NCBI GenBank assembly: GCA_033961575.1
Contig: CM066732.1
Span: forward strand, 94,045,187-94,109,186
Reading direction: 5' to 3'
DNA length: 64,000 nt
Source of the DNA: Aselliscus stoliczkanus
Lineage: Eukaryota > Chordata > Mammalia > Chiroptera > Hipposideridae
Both the position numbers and the translations under genes were made by a program. This document shows, in pieces, positions 56,195-64,000 of the stretch. Position 1 is the stretch's first letter. Each line of letters begins with the position of its first letter. The notes beneath the pieces were generated by a model that saw only the letters and a list, made by a program, of their open reading frames with translations, did not search any database and was not told the origin of the DNA.

Positions 56195-56600
56195 AACAAA
56201 AAGCAGTTATTTACATATCATGCATTTTTGGCTTGATTATAGATTGGCTTATCTCAGGGGGCTCAGTTGGGTTTCGTTCCAGACTGTGACTTCAGGTCAA
56301 GTTTGCCTCACACGCACGTTACATTATTCTGGGACCAGAAGGTTACCCGGAGCAATGACAAAACGGAAAGACAGCAAGCCCAACCCTACTGGCACATTTG
56401 AAGTTCCTGATCACATGACAGGTGCTAATATTCTAATAGCCAAAGCAAGACCCATGGCCAAGCTCAGAATCAGGGAGATGGGAAAATGTACTTTGCCTCT
56501 CTAGTAGGAGGAAGAGCAATGTCCCATGACAACGGGTGTGGACACACGGAGGGGTGAAAAATGGAAACAATAGTGACATCTACCACAGGCAACCTTCTTG
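56195..56600. mobile_element. Degenerate old repeat, LTR/MaLR-like, class uncertain
   Basis: The order TCAGTTGGGTTTCGTTCCAG, CCTGATCACATGACAGGTGC, CCCATGGCCAAGCTCAGAAT, GAGGGGTGAAAAATGGAAAC, GACATCTACCACAGG resembles a common mammalian repeat ending in '...aatctaccaca'. I cannot name it. The 94-codon frame at 56220-56504 lies on it and is probably incidental. Confidence 0.4.
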
Positions 56601-56719
56601 TTTACAATTATTACATTTCTCCCACACACCAAGTTCACCCAAACCTTTTCTCTTACACTCCAAAAGACTCATCTAATCAAGGCATCGGGCTCCAAATCCA
56701 GGACCTTATTGCCTACGTC

Positions 56720-56845
56720 ACTGGAAATATGGCTAGTGCAACTGAGGAACAACGAAATTTTAAATTTAATTTAAAATCAATTTAAAATCAAACAGCCATA
56801 TGTGGCTAGTAGCAACTCTATTGGATAGGGCAGCTACAGATAATA
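56720..56845. mobile_element. hAT-Charlie remnant (MER3-like), second copy
   Basis: GGCTAGTGCAACTGAGGAAC, an AAATTTAATTTAAAATC middle, CAGCCATATGTGGCTAGTAG and CAACTCTATTGGATAGGGCAG are the right half of the family seen at 7318-7515. Confidence 0.8.
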
Positions 56846-57089
56846 TATTTTAATAAACTACAACTACAGGAGTGTAGGATGAGGATATTAGCCCTCATTT
56901 CTTTTCACATCTCCTCCTCCTTCACAACCTTATTTATCTGTAGCTTTATCTTTATATTGTTCAAATCACTCATATTGGCATGTCATTCATTAAATCTTCC
57001 ATAGTACGTCTCAGGTTCATCCTAAGGCTGAAAATATAAGAACTATGTATAATTGTGATTTAGTTTCCTTCATAGTTCTCTTCACAATT

Positions 57090-57250
57090 AAATTTTTTTG
57101 TTGTTGATTTATTGTTTATTGCCTTTCTCTTTCATTGAAATATAAGCCTGATGAAGCTGAGAATCTTGCCCACCTGGTTAAATACTATAATTCCAGAGCC
57201 TAACAAATAGAGAACTGAATAGAAGTCTCATAAATGTTGAATGAATGGTC
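57090..57250 (+). mobile_element. L2 LINE 3' end, sense
   Basis: TTTCATTGAAATATAAGCCTG, ATGAAGCTGAGAATCTTGCC, CAGAGCCTAACAAATAGAG and TCATAAATGTTGAATGAATGG give the L2 terminus. Confidence 0.8.
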
Positions 57251-57508
57251 ATGTTTTATTTATTGTTGTTCAGACAGTTTGGCATTCTCTAATAGAAAGA
57301 AGCTCAGCAAATGCTCCTTGAAGGAATAAGTGTTGATAAACAATATTTTCATGGAGCAACTATTATTACTCCTTGAAATGTTCTAATTTTTTTCTCCATA
57401 CTTAACCTAAGATGGTGTTTCCAAACATTTTTTTGACTTGAAAATTCTTCTACAAGTAACCTTATACTAAAGAAATAATCTAAGAAATTTAAAAACAACA
57501 TTTTGTTG

Positions 57509-57629
57509 GGCCGGCTGAGTGGCGTGGTGGTTAAGCGCTGGTTTGGGAAGCCAGTGGCCCCCGTTCGGTCCCACATATGAGGACCAATGACACTGCCCTC
57601 AAAAAAACAAAAACTAAAACAAAAAAAGT
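57509..57629 (+). mobile_element. tRNA-Ser-like SINE (family A), copy 5
   Basis: GGCCGGCTGAGTGGCGTGGTG start, A-box TGGCGTGGTGGTTAAGCGC, a B-box lacking one base (CGTTCGGTCCC), CAATGACACTGCCCTC end, and a tail of A runs broken by C and CT. The 10-bp target-site duplication CATTTTGTTG lies at 57499-57508 and 57630-57639. Confidence 0.94.
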
Positions 57630-57639
57630 CATTTTGTTG

Positions 57640-60600
57640 TTTTTGTGTGGTGCATGATGATATAATTTTAAGCAAGCATATTTTATTTTTATCGGTAGAC
57701 CATTAATTATATTATAAAGCTCATTTTAATAAATGCTTAATATAGACATGATATATAAATATAATTTTCACTTAACAAGTGATGAATTATCTTCAAGTCA
57801 ATTTTGTAAGATAAAATATTTGATAGTACATGTTTTAAAAAATAACAGTGTATTTGGATTTGGGTTGAATATATACTTAAATATAAATTGAAACTGTGTA
57901 TGTTAAACTATCAAAACTAGGGAAAATGCTTTCATGTTTCTTATTTGAATTATTTGCATTTTACATTTTGAAAATCAATAGATGTGTGTGTGTTAGTGCA
58001 TGTGTATGTATACAAACATACATTTAATTCTTTCAAATGTTAAGATAAGAGAAATTTCAGGATGGCATTTGTAGGTAATTCTTAGTAACTAATGTATTTT
58101 AGGAATGGATAGTTCTTATTGCCGACAAGTGAGATAAAAAAAATTTATAATTGCCACAATAATTTTTTTTTCTATTTAGCCCTTGTTATTGAAATTCCGG
58201 ATGTGTATAGGGAATTTTGATTAGGATAATGAAACTACACACCTGGTAAATAGCACCTTGGGCAGTTTTTCCTACTTATTATTCTTTCAATGTATATCAT
58301 TCATTAATTATATTTAAGCATCAAACTTTTGTTTGCTTTCCTGTCTTTAACTAATGCTTTATGACTAATTATTATAATGCTCAAAACCATCAAGGTCTAG
58401 CCTACTGAGGAAAGTGACAAACAGTTTGAGCCATGACCAATTTATGAACTTTCCTTCCTGATCACCTTTAACCATTGACCATACATACTCAGTCACATTC
58501 AGGGCCTCCTAAGCTATGATACTGGAAGATAAAAAGTTAAATAATTATTTATTGATTTAAATATTGAAAAAATGCCATTGTTAAAAATGCAAATGTCTTG
58601 GAATCCCTTTTCAAATCTTTGGGGATTTCTGAATCATAAGTGGGAGCTACTGTGTTCATATTCTATGATTAATTAAAAAAAAACTGATCCCTTTACTCAT
58701 TAAATACAAATAATACTATAAAGAACACAATTCTATAACATGAGATAGATCTTAGGAAATATCAGCCCAATCAGAATTAGTAGCTAAATCATATACCTTC
58801 AAGGACTAGGGCCATTTTGATCCAAAATAACAATAATTCTTTCCTGATACCCATTTCCATGTATATGTGTTTCCTGAAGTTTAATCGTCCAATGGCAGTC
58901 AGTACAAGATATATATAGTATTTTAAATATTATTACAACAGTTGCTTTTAGATGGCTGTTTTGCCTTGCACAGATATCTCAGAGATTCAGTGAACTGTTT
59001 TAGGTTATAGTAACATGTCACCCGTACATTTAGGCAACCATCCCATTTTCATATAGCCTTATCTGTCATCAATGAAGAGCACACAGCAGGTTTGACTGAA
59101 CATTCATTTGAGCAGTAAACTCCAACTTCCTCTCTTGGGTTTCTGTTGTCCCAGTCCTCATCCTGCATGTGGAGTCACACTACACAGTAGCCTGATCATT
59201 TCTGCCCAGTTCAGACAGGGCTCACCTTTGCACTTCTTTCTTTTATTTCAGATTTATCTAAGTTTAGTTACCCTGGGTAGCTGATCCCATCGGTCCCTGT
59301 GTACTCTCAACCAGTGGTACTGTGAAAGCTAAATCTTGCTAGAGTGATAATGGATAATAACATCTGATTGTGTTGCTCCTACAGCCCTACATATCCCGCA
59401 AAAGAATTTCACTCTTCAGGCAGGTAAGAGAGATAGAAGTTCGGGTCATGGTGTCTTTCCCAGGACTCTTCTGACCACACCATATTATGAAAATATCTAA
59501 TTTCTCCCATGAATAGGGTGAGTCAATCCAGATCATGAGCTCCTAGGGTAGAACTGGCAAATATATTTTACCTAACGTGCCAGCATGGTTAGATATTCTG
59601 TGGCTGCTGTACTGGGGATTCTGAAGCTGTATGTATGCTCACTAGGGAAAGCACTGTTAGTACTCTTGTGGGGTGGGGAGGGAGAGCATACTTGATAAAA
59701 CTCAAAATCCCTATTTTAGATAGTGTGGTTTAAAATGTCCCATAATTCTGTTCATATAATGAAGTGTATATTTGCTAAAACCATGTGGCAATGTTCCCTT
59801 TGAAAGTGACATGTAATAAATCCCTCTGGAAGTTTACTGGCAAAATCTCTTTCTCTTTGGTACATGAAGACCTTTTCTATTCTATTTATAGTAAACAACA
59901 TCAGTGCATTTTTTTTTTCAGGAAAGGGAAGGATGGTAAAGATAAGTGACAATAATGATGATTCTTTGTCAAATGAATACCTTTTGGTTTAAAACATCAT
60001 GAAAAAGAATTATAAAATATTATCACATCAAAGCTACCTTCAAGGTTCAGCCCTGAGCAAAAATATCAATGAAATTCATGTTTGGTTACATACTTCAGTT
60101 ACCATTGCTCTCAGCCCACCCACTGAAGAGTAGATGTAGGAAAAGGATGTCTTGATTCCAATAATTGTCTAGGATTATTCCTACTGATTTGATTTGCTGA
60201 ATTTTTATTGGATAGTAACAAATAGCTAGTAAGGAAAGATTCTCTCAGTCTTGGTGTTTTCCCAAGTGGCAGAAAATCTGTCAGTTTTCTCTCTGCTAAA
60301 ATGTAACTGTTCAGTGCCTTCATCTTCTTTTCTTCCAATATGTGTTACAACCCCAACCTTAATACTTACCTGAAGAATACAGTCAGCCTGAAAGCCTTAG
60401 TTTTAAATTTTGGTATTAGATCTTCATAATTACCTATGTACTGTCCAATTTTTCTGTTTATAAAGTATTACTCCAGAGACAAGTTTATCTCTGATTGTTT
60501 AAACATAGTCATACATTCAAACTTACTTTGATACTACTGAGAAACAACTTCTTCTCTTTTCTGTGTTTTGACTTAATTAATGCAAGATATAAAGCCATAA

Positions 60601-60905
60601 TAACTGGAAGGCCAATCACAAAGTGACAACTTTAAAAGGACAAACTGTACATCAAATTCCACGAGAAATCATTTGGGAATATGCACATTAGGGGCCTAAC
60701 CAAATACCCACACAATTTTGACTCTTCTGTCTTGATAAGCAATAAGGCCCCAAGTCTGATTTTTCATTCTTAGGCCTACTTGCATATTGTAGGGGGTTTT
60801 AAGAGCATGTTTGGACAATTTTACAATGCAGAGTTCATACTCCAGAGAAAGAGGGAAGAAAACTGCCAAAGGATAGTCATCAACTCTGCTTCCTCTTTCC
60901 TTCTA
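57640..60905. other. 3.3 kb gene-free stretch, AT-rich, mostly unique
   Basis: No gene or clear transposon. Minor features: an imperfect TG/TATG repeat at 57980-58015. Minus-strand frames at 59752-59952 and 60111-60338 have no recognisable domain. Confidence 0.4.
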
Positions 60906-60906
60906 C

Positions 60907-60937
60907 TCTCTCTCTCTCTCCCTCCCTCCCTCTCTCC
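60907..60937. repeat. (TC)n(CCCT)n short tract
   Basis: A pyrimidine-only run of TC units followed by CCCTCCCTCC and TCTCTCC. Confidence 0.9.
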
Positions 60938-61055
60938 TCATAAATTAATTTGCTTCTCAATAGATCTTAAAATTTTCCAGAGAAAAGCCATGGTTTCTGA
61001 TGAAGGCAAAGAAACCTATAGATGTGAGCAGGTCATACATATAGCTTTTGACCAC

Positions 61056-61498
61056 TGTCGTGGGTAGAATAGTATTCTCCCTCAAAGCCACATCCACCTG
61101 AAACCTCAGAATATAACCTTATTTGGAAACAGCATCTTTGAAGAGGTAACTAATTAAGGACGAAGATAAGAGTATATTGAATTAAGGTGTGCTCTAAATC
61201 TAATGACTTGTGTCCTTGTAAGAAGAGAAGACAGAAAGATAGACACACAAAGAAAAGGTTATGTGAAGACAGAGGCAGAGATTGGAGTAATGCAGCTACA
61301 AGACACCCCCAGGCTTTCTGAGGACCACTGGAAACTAGGAAAAGGAAAGAGAGGATTCTTCTCTAAGTACACAGCGGGGGGCGTGGCCCTGCCCATACTG
61401 TGATTTAAGACTTCTAGTCTCCAGAATGCTTAAAGAATAAATTTCTGTTGTTGTAAGTTTGTGGCCATTTTTTATGGCAAATCTAGGAAACTAATACA
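61056..61498 (+). mobile_element. MaLR solo LTR (MLT1-type), sense
   Basis: Starts TGTCGTGGGTAGAATAG and ends GGAAACTAATACA. In between: CACCTGAAACCTCAGAATAT, AACCTTATTTGGAAACAGCA, TGACTTGTGTCCTTGTAAGA, GTTATGTGAAGACAGAGGC, GACTTCTAGTCTCCAGAATG, AATAAATTTCTGTTGTTG (polyadenylation signal at 61437-61442). About 443 bp, near full MLT1 length. No provirus body adjoins it. The flanking five bases no longer match. Confidence 0.93.
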
Positions 61499-61504
61499 GT
61501 CATC

Positions 61505-62620
61505 TCACTCCCTCCTCTGGAGTTTTGGATGCTGCTCTAACCCAAGTTTTCACCTGCCTCTTCAACCACCCTTCATTCTCTTCCATCATCCCTTTCCTCT
61601 GTCCACAGAGTAAATTATGAACCTTCCCAGAATTCTGTCCTTGGCTGTTTTTTTGTTTCACATTCCCTGTGAAATATCTATTATACAATTTTATGGTTTT
61701 AATTTCATTTCTCTGCTAATGACTCACCAAGATGAAGCTCCAGTCAGGCTTCTCCCTTGAGATTTACTTTTAATATCCTACTAGATATCAAAAACTGATG
61801 TCATAAAGCACATGTTCAAAATGGATCTCATTTTTTAAACCCTTGTCTCATTTTCTTCTCCTTTTTCATCTTTCTTTCTCCCCATTTTCTATTCCCTATT
61901 TATTTTCATTCACCATATTTGGTGCAACGACAAAAGTCAGAAATTTTGAGTCATCCAAGAACTTCCCTGTGCCCTTAGGCCTTACAGCAAATGTTTTAGG
62001 AAGTCCTGATTGTTTTTATACTTTAAGTTGCCCTGAATCTTACCGGTTTGGGGTACTTTTTTCTAATGATCAATCTCATTGCTCTCCAAACCATCGCATA
62101 ATAATACAGTTATCACAGTATCTCTAACATCCAACGATGACAGCATTACTCCCCTGCTTAAAATCTTTTAAGGTTTCTTTCTCAATTGCAAAACGGTACA
62201 CACTTCTTAGAATGGCTTGGCTATCTTCATGTCCCATTATGTCCCCAAGCCCCCAATCTGGACCTTAGAAATACTGAACAACCTGCCCTTTTCTGTATAT
62301 ATGCTGTACTTTCAAACATTTCCATGCCTCTGTCCATTCTAGTCGATCTTTTTAAATGCTCTTTCTCCTTTCCATATTTATTAATATTTGGATCACTGGG
62401 AGACTCTTGGTGTCTTCCAAACCATTTCTCTGAGTCTCCAATGTTTTAAATACACTTCACCTGGGTTACCACAGCCCCTTGCAGAAGCACTTACCTCACT
62501 TCCTCACTACTGATCATTTTCACCTAGAAGTCTCACTAGACAATAAGGTCCCTGAGATAGAGACAGTGCTCAATTTATAGCTGATACACACTTTGGAAAT
62601 AATGAGAAATAAAGCATATA
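61505..62620 (+). mobile_element. L2 LINE, sense, ORF2 to 3' end, about 1.1 kb
   Basis: The longest continuous sense L2 here. It has a decayed region around the YADD site (CTCTGCTAATGACTCACCAAG near 61712), a peptide-level N-M-F-K-M-D-L-I stretch near 61812-61832 (usual N-M-S-K-T-E-L-I), TCCCCTGCTTAAAATCTTTTAAG, and at the 3' end GTCTCACTAGACAATAAGG, TCCCTGAGATAGAGACAG. It adjoins the MLT1 LTR on its left. Frames of 87-94 codons across it are remnants. Confidence 0.78.
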
Positions 62621-63365
62621 GATTAAAAGATTTAACAAATATACAGTAGCCTATGTGCATCAAAAGGTTTTTAAAAATATAATGAGCCTAAATGAAGCAG
62701 CTGTCATCAAAGTTGCTTGACTGGAACAAATACTGGTCAGAAATAAGACTGAAGGTGGTCTTGAAGAAACAGTAGCACTTATATGATTAGTCTGCTGTTG
62801 TAGACAAAATCAAAAGTGAGGATAAATTTGGCATTAGGGTTCAATAAGGTGATGGGTTTAAATGGCAATTTAGCAGATAGTTTCTTTACCCTGACACTAG
62901 TGGCTCTGACTGGTTCCACTGAAGTGTCAGACTGGCCTGGCCTAACACAGTTGCTCAGTCCATGAATGGAAGCGTTGTCCCTGGAGTACTTCTGGTTACA
63001 GATGTTTGAAAATAATAAAATAAGAAAACTACCTTCCCAGTGATCTAGACAATGTTGAGATGAGTCAGAATCTTTGCTCACGGTTTCAAATGAAACAGAA
63101 AGGTATAAGGAGCATTTAAATTATTCTTTCACATGTTACATTGCCTGCTCTATGAACCATGGGAAATGAAAGCTAATTAGGATCAGTTTGGAAAAAAGAC
63201 AGGAATTTCCTCCTGTGGCTTAACTCAGACCCCAAAATAGCACCACTGCAGGTCTGAGCATTAAATTTCATACTTTATTTTCTACATTAAGCTTCACAGG
63301 GAGCAAAATTTTAATTTCTTTGGAAAAAACTGACCAAAACATCCAGTTGTTTGCTGTTGTTTCTC

Positions 63366-63398
<33 letters not shown>

Positions 63399-64000
63399 AT
63401 ACATTTGGGAACAAACTTGTTAAAACAACTCTGTTGAGTGGCCTATTACATGCCTTTGAAAGATGGGCATTGTTAAAAATATAAAATTGTGTTGGGCTCC
63501 TTACAAGGAACTATATGATCAAATCATACTTATTTTTACCTCATATGGAGTCTTTTTGCCTGACTAAAACTATAGCAAGATTCTCAGGATTTAAGATATG
63601 GATCAAGAAGTAAGTACTTATTACACAATTTGCATTTTATATAAGATGGACTCAAAGGATTCTGTGTTAAATTAATGAGAAGCTGATAAGATTGAGATAA
63701 GTTAATTTCCCAAGGAATACATTTTGTAAGGATTTCCATGAGTGAGCCACGGAAGATCAGATGGACATAGCTTTCAACAAGAACCCAGGCTGAGGAGTAA
63801 AGTACAAAGGAATTTTGTTTCATTCTACTTTCAACCTTTTTTCTGCCTGGAAAACAGCTGGTTTGTCTGTTTTTCTAAGATGACATGCAGATTATCTATA
63901 TAAGGATTAAGGCAATAGTTCTCATTCTTACTGTAAATATTAGAATCTACAAAAATTTAGTCTGGTTTATTAGCTAACTTCGTAAGGCATCTTCATCCTT
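62621..64000. other. 1.4 kb gene-free stretch
   Basis: No gene or clear transposon. A pure A28 run at 63370-63397 has no recognisable retroposon body on its left. Frames at 62779-63081 and 63584-63823 lack domains. Confidence 0.4.

Noticed and set aside
56220..56504. 94-codon frame with basic and Pro/Thr stretches as a gene
   Set aside because: It overlies a degenerate dispersed repeat and shows no domain.
162..57629. tRNA genes suggested by A- and B-box sequences
   Set aside because: The matches are SINE heads: they end in A-rich tails, have target duplications and lack a full acceptor stem and anticodon arm.
63370..63397. A28 run as the tail of a processed pseudogene
   Set aside because: No gene-like or SINE/LINE sequence is recognisable just upstream, and no target duplication is visible.

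Overview
This 64 kb window looks like non-coding nuclear DNA from a placental mammal, either intergenic or deep intronic. I found no exon, promoter, CpG island, structural RNA gene or coding region I can support. Every open reading frame is short (longest 155 codons), has no recognisable domain outside transposon debris, and is the length expected by chance in AT-rich DNA or lies in an old LINE.

What the sequence holds is a layered set of interspersed repeats. The oldest layer is L2 (about 17 pieces, several keeping the decayed reverse-transcriptase region), MIR and hAT-Charlie DNA transposons (MER5A-like, MER3-like and one with intact terminal repeats). Above it lie mammalian L1M LINEs, densest at 20.5-27.1 kb and 54-56 kb, and MaLR LTRs (38.4 kb, 61.1 kb). 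The youngest layer is lineage-specific: five plain copies of a tRNA-Ser-like SINE (0.2, 2.7, 23.4, 28.1, 57.5 kb), most with clear target-site duplications; one copy of a second, tRNA-Ile-like SINE (45.3 kb); two roughly 82-bp mariner-type MITEs with TA duplications (22.45 and 51.6 kb); a roughly 183-bp inverted-repeat element (13.95 kb); and a composite retroposon (50.24-50.67 kb).

The short tRNA-Ser-like SINE (head GGCCGGCCGAGTGGCGCAG, end CCAGTGACACTGCCCTC plus A-rich tail), together with fairly fresh mariner MITEs, suggests a bat, perhaps of the horseshoe/leaf-nosed group, in which a tRNA-derived SINE called Rhin-1 is known. That is inference from memory; a database search would settle it.

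The most interesting object is the composite retroposon at 50240-50673. It joins a full SINE head to a GC-rich body with a 20-bp tandem repeat (four units) and ends with AATAAA and a poly(A) tail, all inside one perfect 15-bp target-site duplication. It therefore moved as a single unit. The layout (Pol III-type SINE part, VNTR, unique 3' part, poly(A)) parallels the hominoid SVA elements but is built from unrelated parts.

Layout: 0-5 kb L1 and L2 with two SINEs and a Z-DNA-prone repeat; 5-13 kb L1 and L2 ends and two hAT elements in otherwise unique DNA; 13-15 kb a sense L1 interrupted by a MITE and microsatellites; 15-20.5 kb mostly unique with L2 and an LTR-like piece; 20.5-27 kb LINE cluster; 27-41 kb mostly unique with scattered L2, MIR and an LTR; 41-48 kb L1, L2, MIR and the second SINE family; 49.7-52 kb L1 carrying the composite element, then a MITE; 52-57.6 kb MIR, an L1 with an inserted unit, and a SINE; 57.6-64 kb mostly unique, with an MLT1 LTR and a long L2.
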